Shown in pieces: positions 34,131 through 44,223 of a stretch of DNA of 64,000 nt. Every line of letters starts with the position of its first letter. Positions within the stretch are counted from its first letter, which is position 1. The DNA comes from Guillardia theta CCMP2712 (Eukaryota; Cryptophyceae; Pyrenomonadales; Geminigeraceae). A program made the translations under genes and the position numbers. Location: positions 707,447 to 771,446 of the forward strand of contig NW_005434658.1 in the NCBI RefSeq assembly GCF_000315625.1, in the 5' to 3' direction. The notes beneath the pieces are model-generated. The model did no database searches. It was not told the DNA's origin and saw nothing but the letters and a program-made list of their open reading frames with translations.

Positions 34131-35632
34131 ATGGCGAAGGGGTTTTGGCACAGAGCAATGAAAACCTGGACACTCCTGTCTGCGTTGGTCCTTATTGTTG
34201 GGTGCATTGCGCTTTCAACACGGGGAATCGACATGAGAACGAAAGAGGTTCTTGTGATTGTTGATTACGATCTGGTTTCTGCTGAGTTTGAAGCTTGCAG
34301 GACAAGCTTAGCCTTCTTCAGTCTTCGCGCATTGATCAAATGCTCATGGATTTGTCAGCAGTGACCAAAGAAAGCAGCGACGATGTGAAATCGATGAAGG
34401 AGAAGATAAAGCAATTGAGGAAACAAGCAGAGGACGAGAGATCCAAAGCGGCAAATTGGGACAAGACTGTACGAAAGCAGGAGACTGGCCTGAAGAAGAA
34501 ACTGGAGAAAGCCAAAGATGATGAGTTGCTTTCGTCACAAGATGAAGACTTGGCTCAAGAAGATGTTGAAAGAGCCTCAAAGATGAGGAAGCGAGCGCAG
34601 AGGCTCAAGGATGAAAGTGATGCCGCGCGTCGCAAATTTGTTGCACAAGAACATCCGATCGAGATGGCTACGAAGCTGGCAGGACATGATCATAAGGAGT
34701 ATAGAAGGGCTGAGTTGGCTGTGGCTAGCGAGGTAGCAAAACTCTCGGAACACCCGAATGACTCTGCGCTGCGAAAGAAAGTTGACCATCTTGTGAGCAT
34801 TTCAAAGAAAGCGAAGGCAAGAATGGAAGATGATGGCAAACTCCTGAAGAAGCTGGAGAGCAAAACAGCTGACGCTGAGCTTGGAGGGCAACGAGGTTAT
34901 GCACACTTGAGAGCGAAGAGTGTGGAGATTGCCAAGCAGGCCGAATCTGTCGCTGAAAATGCTGTCTCTTTGGCAAAGCGAGGAGAAAAACTCAAAGCTG
35001 CAGCAAACAAGATCACTGAGAAGGTTGTGAAGGATCTCAAGGTCCCCGATGCTCTCCACCTTCGTGCGCAAAAAGAGCGAAAGGCGTATAAAGCGCATAT
35101 GCTTTTGATCCGTCGTTTGCAAGCCAAAATTGACAAGTACAGCAATGACATGGACAAAAAGAAGAGTCACACTGCAGAGGAGTCTTCAGATGAGAAATAT
35201 GATGAAGAGCGAACTGAGTTGGAGAAGATCGCAAACGGATCAAGCGACTCGAAGAAGAGGAAATCTCAAGGTCACTCTTCGGAAGTGGAGCAGCTGGTTG
35301 CGGCAAAAGACAGCTATGACCAACTGGAGGAGTTGGAATTGAAGAAGGAGAAGGCTAAACTGCGGATGGAAAGGGAGCACTCATCATCGCAAAGCTCGCA
35401 TTCTTCTTTCTCAAGGTCAGTAATTTGTGAATATCTCCTTTTGACATCACATCTGATGCGTTTTGATACCAGTGAGACGGAAAGTGCACTAGCAAAGAAA
35501 GATCATCTGCTGAACAAAACTGCTATCTCCTCGCCCATTCCTCCATCCCTTCTCTTCACACTCACTCAGCATCTCCATCTCGATTTTCTCCCTGCCAACA
35601 AAAGTCCATGGGATACACAACGGACAATCTAA
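34131..35632 (+). CDS. Signal-anchored, highly charged coiled-coil protein
   Basis: Exon 1 (34131-34247) encodes a basic start and a hydrophobic stretch (LLSALVLIVGCIALST), a signal peptide or anchor for the secretory path. Exon 2 (34301 onward) encodes about 360 residues of Lys/Glu/Ala-rich helix (KEKIKQLRKQAEDERSKAAN, KLEKAKDDELL, AKSVEIAKQAESVAENAVSL). The end at about 35415 meets a GTCAGTAA donor. The ORF also runs through it; a more likely join to TACCAG at 35473 gives SETESALAKKDHLL and then the shared 148-bp segment as last coding exon, stop at 35632. No enzyme motif is visible. The family is not recognised; long coiled coils with a signal anchor can be vesicle, ER-spacer or cell-surface proteins. 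Confidence 0.75.
35446..35593. repeat. 148-bp dispersed segment, copy B, at the 3' end of the coiled-coil gene
   Basis: Partner of 21169-21316. Here it includes an intron end (TTTTGATACCAG) and a coding exon, and it stops matching right where the protein continues PANKSPWDTQRTI. Confidence 0.85.
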
Positions 35633-35820
35633 TGGGAATATCTGTATATTTTTTCTACTTTGTTTTGGCAACTGCCGGGGCTTTACACTGACGGCATCGC
35701 TACGGTGTCAAGATGGTAACTTTGTTTTGAATTCCAACATGTTTCATAGAATTCTCTGTATTAAAGTGTCTAACATGCGTGTGTCGACGATGTGGGCGTC
35801 TTTGTGTGCGGGGTACATCT

Positions 35821-36544
35821 CTAGTCCGATCTCTTCGATACTTCAAAGATGTACTCGAACGTAGCCTGGTGCATCATACCCTCGAATGTCTCAGGGAGTT
35901 CATCGTAAATATGACCTGCCGTCTCCCTCAGCAGGAACAGGATGCAGTACTGATAACTCCACCTGGTATTCCCCGCATGCGGGCGAAGGGAGGGACTACA
36001 GTATCGGGAGGGATCACAGTCCCGTCGTCGATTTTGCAGCAGTCGCTAAGGATCGCTCTCTTTCCCTAACACCAACCATCAGTATCCGCTTCTTGACTGA
36101 ACGAACCTTACAATGATGCAGTTAGCACCGATGTCAACACAGGAACCAACCTTCAAGGCCTCCACGACGCTACCTCGCCCGATGCTAGTGTTGTTTCCTA
36201 TCGTCATCGGGAAGAAGCTCGAGCCTCTTGCATTCCATATCAGCCAAGGCCCAGCCATGAGCAGGACATGTCCTTACGATTTCGATTTCTTGAAGGACGG
36301 TCGGAGGACAGCATGTGGCTTGATGACGCAGTGACGGCCGATCTTGATCTTCGCCATGTCTCCCCTCAGGATAGTGTCCGATTCTATTACAGTCTGAAAG
36401 AGAAATATCACCTATTGCTCGTTGAGCGCACAGCACAACCTTTGCTCCTAGACTGATGTTGTGAGCTCCATACAAAAATGCTCCAACGCTGAACTTTGTC
36501 CCTTGGGATCCTTGTAAGTACTCGGAATCCTTTTCTCCTTGCAT
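35821..36544 (-). CDS. DCTN5: Dynactin subunit 5 (p25), 5 exons
   Basis: Exons 36440-36544, 36278-36393, 36112-36217, 35963-36065 and 35821-35915 join in frame to 174 residues (animal p25 about 182). Left-handed beta-helix (hexapeptide) pattern: [85 protein letters not shown], then [20 protein letters not shown] and a helical C-terminus. These line up with p25 rather than with gamma carbonic anhydrase because of the [20 protein letters not shown] block. p25 caps the pointed end of dynactin and helps dynein bind cargo. The first intron has a weak GTTGTG donor. Converges on the 34131 gene. Confidence 0.93.
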
Positions 36545-37538
36545 CGTTGGCTGTTTTCAGGTTCTGCTTATCTATGGTATATGGGCCATCCTCTTGTTCA
36601 CTAGTCACAAACGTCAGAAACAATCAATACCAAGTGCTCAAACTAGCACAACCCCCATCTTCTCCTCCCACATCCCTGGCGCAACAGCTCCTTCCTACTT
36701 CGCTGCTAGTCTCTACGTGCACCCTGCCATTCCTTGACTACGATGAGGCGGGCCCGACACGGGATCCTGATCATCGGACCGTAGCTGAGCGGCGCGGCCC
36801 GCGGCCGGCCGGGCGGCCGGGTAGTAGCCTACTAGGCCCTCAGCTAGTACGCCGGGCCGGTCACCGGGTTTGATCAGGCTCCCGGAGTGACGGTCACGGT
36901 CCCGGAGACGGTCACAGGCTGGGCATCGGCGGACGGACTCCGGGCCGAGTCACGCTGAGTCGCCGCGGGGTCGCCGCACTGGCGCGCCCCGGCCGCGGGG
37001 CCCGGCCTGGCTGCCGGCGGCGGTGAACGGTAATAAGTAATAAACCGTTGGCCGCTTTCAATCAAGTTTGCCCCCCGGCCGGCCGCGGGGCCCCGGAGAG
37101 TCTCGGAGACGGACTCTGGCACGCCGTCCGAACACTGGGCTTCCAAAACTTAGCCCGCCGCCGGGCTCACGACCGTCGGACTCAGTAGCCGCTGGCCGCG
37201 GCCTTCCGACGTTCAAGCCAAGTTGCCAACTTCCGAAGTTTAGCAGTGCCAGTTGTGGCATAAGTCACAGTGATGGCCCGGCTGACTCAGCGTGAGTCGC
37301 TCGCCGCGGTGGCGGAGGAGGTGACCCACGTGAAATCACGGTTGAATCCGGTGGCAGTCCGATTCTGGGAAGCAAGTTCACACTCGGACGGGAGTAGTCC
37401 AGTCCGGAGCTCAGCGTCTCAGCCGCGAGCCGCTCAAGTGGAATACAAGTTCATATCCATGGCATCATCTGGTGACGCAACTGCAGTTTGACAATCGTGA
37501 ACGGTCGGGTGTATGAACAACCGTGATCATCCGATGAT
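36545..37538. other. GC-rich island between genes
   Basis: 36740-37300 is one of the richest GC islands (GGCCGGCCGGGCGGCCGGG, repeated GTGACGGTCACGG and CGGAGACGG words), continuing more weakly to 37500. No gene or RNA recognised. Confidence 0.6.
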
Positions 37539-38149
37539 CTAGCCTTGAGAGTGCTTCTCTCGTTTCTCTATCGACGAATTGTGTGGATGCGCCTCAGTCG
37601 TGCTCCCGGGTTGCACCATCGTCCTCGTCGATGTGAAGGACATGGCAGGATGCACCGATGAGCGCAAAGGGCTCTCGTCACCGAGCAAGAATTCCTCTTC
37701 CTGCACGACAACACGTGACTCACATTCACCTCCTTGCAATGTCATGCCGCAGACCTTCAGCCTTCGAAGCTGTTTGTTCAGCTCAGTAGCTACACGTCGC
37801 AAGGCCTGTTTGAACGAGAGAGCTGGAGATTACAAGATTTGCTTACACAATGCAGGGAGACGGGGAGGGGAGGGGAGAAGGGCAAGTGGGGAAGGGGAGA
37901 ACGAGGACAGATAGAGAGGAGGGAGGAGAACGAGGAGAGAGAGAGAACGCACGAGACAGAAGAGAGAAAGGAGGGAGGGGAGAGCAAGGAGAGGAGGAGG
38001 GAGAAGGGAGCAACTGCAGCACAGCTCACATGATCTGTATTCTTGATTCTCTTGCGCGCTTTCTTGAGGCTCCTCAGAGCCATGGAAGCTTGAGGAGAGT
38101 CAGAAACATCGCAAGCATCCACCTCACGCACCACTCTGCCGTTGCTCAT
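37539..38149 (-). CDS. Small basic helical protein, 2 exons, unknown
   Basis: Exon 1 (38030-38149) from ATG: MSNGRVVREVDACDVSDSPQ then an Ala/Lys/Arg-rich helix. It ends at GTGAGC. The intron (37806-38029) is homopurine on the plus strand. Exon 2 (37539-37805) begins ALRRVATELNKQLRRLKVCG, continuing the helix, then a less ordered acidic and Ser/Thr-rich tail. Total 128 residues. The helix pair around the intron suggests a small coiled-coil subunit of a complex. An alternative start 170 bp upstream in another frame was considered. Family not recognised. Confidence 0.5.
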
Positions 38150-39945
38150 TGTACGTCTTGGTCGTATTCGGCTCAGTCTCGCACCACGTGATATCCGACG
38201 GCCAGTCTCGCAACAGCTGGCGGCATTCTGTGGATATGGACAAATCTGCTGCTGCACATGGCATTTCCGGTCCATCACACGTGGATCGCATGCGCCGGTT
38301 GGTCTCCTCACCCTCCGCGCTCATCTTGGATGCCACAGCCCCGTAACATCATGGTACATCATCTTGACTTCCTCCCCACCTCCTCTCCTCTCCCTCTTAC
38401 TCCTTCACTTCGCTACTTCTCTCCTCTTACTCCTCCATTTCGCCGCCTTTCTCTCTTCAAACCTCCCTTCCTCGTCCCACTATCTGTCTCTCTCTTCCTA
38501 GACTCCCTGTCTCCTACTCACCTTCCCCCCTCCATTTCCGAGCCCAAGTTGCCCTTCACACCTGCTCTACACCCTTCCGTCTCTTCTGTTCACAGGACTT
38601 GAAATTCTTTAAAAAACGAAAGTTTGAAAGTTTCCTCCTTGTTCAAACTTTGTTTTTTTGGACTTTCAAACTTCTAGCTATTCATGCGATGGAGGCGCTC
38701 AGGTGCGGAAGCCGAGAGAGGGAGAGGAGGAACGAGTTGGCTGCTGCAGCACGAACATCTGATGCTATTGAATGACAATGGCAGGGATGGGCAGGGAGAA
38801 TGCAGATGAGGGAGAGGCGGGCAGAGGAGAATGGAGGAATGCAGGGGAGGGAGAGGAGAGCAGGGCGAGAAGAGAGCAGAGAGGAGTAGAGGAGTGGGGA
38901 ATAGAGCAGAGCAGAGGAGAGAGGGGAGGGCAGAGCAGATAGACGTAGAGGGGAAAAGAGGAGGGCAGAGAAGGGAGAGGTCATAGGCAGGAGCACGAAC
39001 ATCATCTTCAGCAAAATCCAGCCTTATGTTGAAGTAGAAACCTCGAATAGATGATAATAAGAGTTAAGGAAGATATGAACTGTTCGAACATGGCCAGTCA
39101 CGACCTTGTCCTCAGGTGCCTTCTGTATGGTAGCTGGTTGCCGCATCACCCCAAAGGAGTCCTTGACCTCGTGAGGACAAGAAGGTGTGGGCTGAGACGT
39201 GCTGACTTGCTTTTGACCCGTCATCAACTGCAGGCATGGAAACTACAGGCATAAAGGGAAAGAGGACACCGCTGAATGGACAGGCTCTTACATATTCTGC
39301 AACGGGTGGGAGTACTCAAACTCGGCGGATCCGCGATTCTTCTATCCTGTGATCCCCTTCAGGACAGCCTCTGATCTCTGTTTCCAACTCTGCCTTGCAG
39401 GTCGTGATAAGGATGAGGGAACAAGGGCTTGCCCAATGGTTTGATGACTCTTGCCGGGCTCAGAACATCAATTATGCGGTCACTCCCTAGCCTCCCTCCC
39501 GTGACTGTTTCTTCATATTCCTACCCCAATCCCATCACCCTCTTTCCTCCTGTGCTGTACTCGTCCGTCCCTTCCTCCACCACAATTACGCCTTCCCGCT
39601 CAATTTCTAATCTTCTGCTGCTATCCTGTCTATCTCAACCTTTCACTTGTGTAGGTGGAGAGTGAGGGAAGGGAGGAGGATGAGGTGAACAAACAATCTT
39701 GACAGAGCCTGATCGTAATGCTACAGATTGTGATCATCGCTCTCCTCTTCTTGTACCAAATGTGAGAGCTGTGTGTGGTCGTTGCACGAAATGATTTTTG
39801 CTTGTAGGGGATTTGAGCTTGCAGCTTTCAGCTCTATGATAGCGTGAGACACTTTTGCATGCCCTTGATGTTCATAACAGAGATTCATCAGGCTTTGGCT
39901 GCTGAGCCTTCTACCATGAAATGATGTGGTCGTCGTTCTATTTTT
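38150..39945. other. Spacer rich in pyrimidine then purine tracts
   Basis: 38360-38560 is CTCC-rich and 38700-38970 GGAGAG-rich, giving long artefactual frames. A minus-strand open stretch at 39024-39227 (TGQKQVSTSQPTPSCPHE) could be an exon of the weak gene at 39946-40188, but no junction could be supported. Confidence 0.45.
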
Positions 39946-40188
39946 TCAAGATCTCTCTTTAAATCGAAGTGTGAAATAGCTTATCTTTCCCTGAGATCGA
40001 GATAACATCAAGACATGAATCTGCAATTCGGCTTTGAAGCCTCTTCGCACCGCCGTACAGTCATCAGCAATTTTAGTCCTTTCCAAGTCGCTCTCAGTTA
40101 CTCTGCCCAGTCTCATGCACGTCCGATGCAGCCGGTCACTCATTCTTCTGACCAATCGCAGCTTCCAGTCTTGCAATGCTGATGGCAA
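39946..40188 (-). CDS. Possible small basic protein or exon
   Basis: An 80-residue frame from an ATG (MPSALQDWKLRLVRRMSDRL) with Arg/Leu-rich helical character and balanced codon choice. It lies alone in a spacer, so it may be part of a longer spliced gene or chance. No family recognised. Confidence 0.25.
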   Translation of the reverse strand: MPSALQDWKLRLVRRMSDRLHRTCMRLGRVTESDLERTKIADDCTAVRRGFKAELQIHVLMLSRSQGKISYFTLRFKERS

Positions 40189-41247
40189 ACTGTCATGGAA
40201 AAGTCCCTGAAGCTGCTAAGGACCATGATTTACACGTAATGGGCCCATTTGTATTGCTGATCCGACTATTGCCCGTTGTCTGCATGTAGCAACAGACTTT
40301 TTTTGTCCATTTCTTCTTGTAGTTCAGTGTTCACATAAGTGTTTTATAAGTCAAGCAGGCTGGTTGGCTGTTTGAGAATCCGAAACTTGACGGTAACATC
40401 TTCTCTGGCGGGCCCGGCGGGGCGGACTGCGGCATCGACCATCCGATCCAATTGTTTGTGTCGCTGGGGACTCTGAGCGCTGTGATAGAACGGCGGCTGA
40501 GGGCGTAGTATGGCACTGCCGCAGGCTGCCACCGTGAGCCTGACTCAGTGATCGGACTCCGGCGTTCAAGTTCGTGGCGGGCGGCCCGGCCGGGCGCGGG
40601 GGCCGGGGCCCTGGGCCCAGGAGTACTACCGTAGTACGGCGGGGCCGCTACGGTACGGTGCCATGATCCCGGGCCGGGCCGGGCTGAGATCAGTGACGAG
40701 TCACTGGGCAGCAGGATCTAGCAAGTAGTGCTTAAGTTACTAGAGGACTTTACTAGGGCCCATGATTGTGTGACGGCGGAACGACTCTCATGCCAAAGAC
40801 TTGTAAAAGGGGGCGATGCCATGAAAACAATATAGATTTAAGTATTACTCATCTTTCGGATTGGTACAATTATTCCTTTTATTTAATTATAATTTATTCT
40901 AAATGTTTTATAAAAAAGATGATGATTTTAAAAATGATCAAACGTATCCATGTGACCCACCCCATCCATCCCCTGAAGGTCTTCCTGAACCCCTTTTTAT
41001 ACCCATATTCTACTATGAAGTACCCGGTACTTTACATCACTACCCACTCAGATGAAATTACTCCCACTTTTATTTTTTCGTTCCTCGTCAGGGTAGCAAG
41101 AATAACCCCCTACCCTACCCCCCTTCTCCCCTCTTCAATCATCCAATCCTCTTCTGGGTAACTACCCGGTACATTCCACTACCCCTACCCTGCTCCGGCA
41201 AAGGTATAGCCTGCCTTGTCCCCTGCACCATCTTCCCGTGGCCGCCC
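40189..41247. other. Spacer: GC island, AT-rich block, CCCCTACC repeats
   Basis: 40380-40700 is a GC island (GGCCGGGCGCGGGGGCCGG, CTACGGTACGG). 40810-40960 is AT-rich. 40960-41200 has CCCCTACC-type runs directly upstream of the plastid monooxygenase gene. No gene seen. Confidence 0.6.
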
Positions 41248-43410
41248 ATGCCGTATACGCGATGGCTGCTGCCGCTGATAGTGGCAGGAGCTGGCGCCTT
41301 TAACCTCTCGCCAGCTCCACTTGGAGGAGTAGCACGGAAGAGCCCCGTCTCGCCCGCCTCCTCTTTCATCACTCCGCCTCCCCTTGCTGCCCGCAGCTCT
41401 CGCAGGGCGGCACGCATGGGGCAAGGGAGGACTGGCAACGACTTCCTGGCAACGACGATGAGCTCAGGTAAGGAGCCACCTCTTCACTTAGTTCACATCC
41501 ATGCCTTAGAGGGCATTCCTGCCCTAGCTTCCTTGTCCCAGCAGCTAGCCTCTCGTTGTTCCTTCACCTCGCTCTGAGACTGTCGTGACTTGTTGTGTAG
41601 CTGTTACGCCGGAGAATCCTCTGAAAGTTGTCATTGCGGGCGGTGGGGTTGGGGGACTTTTCCTCGCAAAAGCACTTCAGAAGAAGGGATGCAAGGTTCT
41701 GATCCTCGAGAAGACTGGGAAGTTTGCCAGATTCGGAGGCCCGATCCAGCTTGCTAGTAACGCTCTTGCCACCATCAAGGGCATCGACGAGACGCTGTTT
41801 ACTGAAGTGATGGAGAAGTTCACCTTTACGGGGACGCGGACTAACGGGATCAAGGACGGAATCAGGACGCAGTGGTACACCAAGTTCGATGCGATCACCA
41901 AGATGGCCGAGTACTTCAATCTGCCTTACACCGGCGTTGTAGACCGCCCGGATCTGCAAGAGATTCTGTTGAAGTCGGTTGGAGAAGATGAGACGGTCAG
42001 GAGGAGCTCTCCCGTGTCGCGCTTCGAGCAGCTCGGGGACGGCAAGGGCGTGAAGGTCTACCTGGAGGACGGGACGTGCGAAGAGGCCGATGTGCTAGTG
42101 GGGGCAGACGGTATCTGGTCCACCATCAGGGCCCAGCTCTGGAACCAGGACGCCAAGGGCCCCAAGTCAGGGACGACGTACTCGGGGTATACCTGCTTTG
42201 CTGGAGACACCATCCAGCGACCGGACTACTACTTCGACGTCGGGTACCAGGTGTACATCGGGCCAGGGAAGTATTTTGTCACCTCAGATGTCGGGAGGGG
42301 GAGGACGCAGTGGTACGCTTTCCTCGCCCTGCCCGAAGGGACCAAGAGCCGAGCCTCGAACCTCGAGTACTTGCAGGAGCTGTTCTCCAAGGGGAAGGAG
42401 GGAAGGTGGTCGGAGGAGGTCTTCAAGGTGCTGGACGCGACTCCTGAGGAGAACATCGAGCAGAGGGATCTCTTCGACAGGCCCCCGAGCGTCACCAAGA
42501 GCTGGTCAAAAGGACACGTCACCATGATCGGAGACGCCGTTCATCCCATGATGCCCAACCTGGGGCAGGGAGGCTGCCAGGCGATCGAGGACGCGTACGT
42601 GCTGAGCGAGATCCTCGGGACTGTGGAGAAGAGGGAGGACATCCCCGGAGCTCTGCGTTCCTTCTACTTCAAGCGCCTGCCTCGCACCTCTGTCATCCAA
42701 GGCCTTTCCAGGATCGCTTCCGACCTTATCGTCTCCGCCTTCGACACTCCTTTCCAGGTGGGCCTCCTGCAAGTCTTCAACCCCCTGCTCTCGTCTCCCT
42801 ACTTCACTTGCCCTCTCTCTCTTCCTTCTTCTACCCTTCTCTCATCCTCTTCCCTTCCCTTCGATCTCCTTCCCTTTCCATTATCTCCTTTCCTGACCGC
42901 TCACTGACGAAGCGATGGTGCTTGGCTCGTCTACTCGACGAACCCTATCAGCCGGCGTGGGTTGACAACCGGTACGGCCCGCTCGGTGGTCCACTGGGCA
43001 TCAACAACATCTTCACGAGGATCTTTCAGCCGTTCATGGGCCTCATCTTCTATGCTCAGTTCGGCTACGTCTACACTTTTCACCCCAAGAAGTGCACTGA
43101 CGAGGAGATCAAGAACCTTGTTGACACGGTCCTGATGCTTCTCTACTCCTCTTCACTCACCTCCTCCTGTTCTGCTCCAATCCCGCTCTCCGACTTTTTC
43201 TCCTGCATCTCCTCGCCGTGCTCTGCTCTGTTCTGACTGTTGCGCAGGTCATGGCCCGTCACAAGAAGGAGGCCGAGGCGACGTGGAAGCGGGTGGGAGG
43301 TTGGAGAGAGCGAAGGGCTCGTTGTGACGGTCTGGCAGGTCGGAATGATGTCGCAGGCAGAGATCGATGCTATGGAGGGGAGGGAAGGAGCTGGTCTTGG
43401 TTTCAGGTGA
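41248..43410 (+). CDS. Plastid-targeted zeaxanthin-epoxidase-like FAD monooxygenase, 5 exons
   Basis: Exons 41248-41467, 41601-42757, 42913-43128, 43248-43292 and 43339-43410 give 569 residues. The start MPYTRWLLPLIVAGAGAFNL is a signal peptide followed by AGAF and a Ser/Pro/Arg-rich transit part, the bipartite presequence of complex red plastids. Then the flavin fold: VVIAGGGVGGLFLAKAL (Rossmann), DRPDLQEILL, DVLVGADGIWSTIR (DG motif), and HVTMIGDAVHPMMPNLGQGG (GD motif with the H-P-M-P-N-L-G-Q-G signature of zeaxanthin epoxidases). Exon 3 has WVDNRYGPLGG, typical of the ZEP C-terminal part. No FHA domain follows, unlike plant ZEP. Predicted role: epoxidation in carotenoid synthesis in the plastid, on the zeaxanthin-to-violaxanthin type of step; the actual substrate here is unproven. 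Confidence 0.9.
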
Positions 43411-43687
43411 AGCTGCTGGGACGATAGATGTACAACTAGGTTTTCAATACACATAAGATGAGGAGGGAAGAGCTTGTAGCGGAGACCCCGGGGGTTAGCA
43501 GGGCAGGGGACGTTCAGATCTCCTCTACTACCATGGAGCTTTTCCTTGGCAACGCCCTTCCTGCTAGTATTTTCCTTGTCTTCTCCAGGGAATCTGCACG
43601 AACTCAGTTGACCAGGAGGAGGTGTTGGAAGAGCAAGAAAGGGTGCAAGAGAAAGAAGAGGACGAGGAAGGTGAGAAGGAGTAGGCA

Positions 43688-43729
<42 letters not shown>

Positions 43730-44223
43730 GATATCCCCCTCACCCCGCAGTGTCATGTCCTTGTTCAACGTCCACTCCTCTTCGTTCCATCTTGCCGTGA
43801 GCCCGCGGTGGACAGCAGAGACAGCCCCCTTTGTCCTCCTTCTCACTAGCTCCTTCTGGACTGCCAGCAGGTCTCAGGGGGGAGAGGGAGGAGCAAATCT
43901 CACCCTCTGGTGAGAGGACGCTCTCGATCAGAGGAACTCCAGACTGCAAGTGAACTCAGCTCGCGTACCGACAACCCCTCTGTCCTCTTCCTCCTCCTCT
44001 TCTCCTCCTCCCCTCCTCATTCTCCGTTCCTTCTTCCCCCTCTTCTCCTCTCTGTCCTTCCTCCTCATTCCCCTCTCCTTCTCTTCAATCCCCATCCCTA
44101 CCCCTCTTCGCTCCCACCCTGCCCTACTCCCCACCCTCCTCTACTCTCATCCCCATGGTTCTCTCGTCAGCCTCCCTCTTCTTCCTGCATTTGTTTCCTC
44201 TCCTCTCCTTGAACTCTACTCTC
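43411..44223. other. Spacer with an (AGC)n run and CTCC-rich DNA
   Basis: Contains (AGC)n at 43692-43729 and a pyrimidine-rich stretch 43975-44160. A minus-strand frame at 43740-43949 (SGVPLIESVLSPEGE) could be an extra 3' exon of the K+ channel gene, but the in-frame stop at 44224 makes it unnecessary. Confidence 0.45.

Noticed and set aside
36185-36544. Gamma carbonic anhydrase identity for the hexapeptide-repeat gene
   Set aside because: The metal-binding His pattern is missing and the SDCCKI...[12 protein letters not shown] block is that of dynactin p25.
37790-38311. 173-codon minus-strand frame with an upstream start
   Set aside because: Its second half runs through a homopurine intron; splicing from the ATG at 38149 to 37805 gives a better helical protein.
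43740-43949. Extra C-terminal exon for the K+ channel (SGVPLIESVLSPE)
   Set aside because: A frame-consistent stop already exists at 44224 and no clear acceptor/donor links the two.
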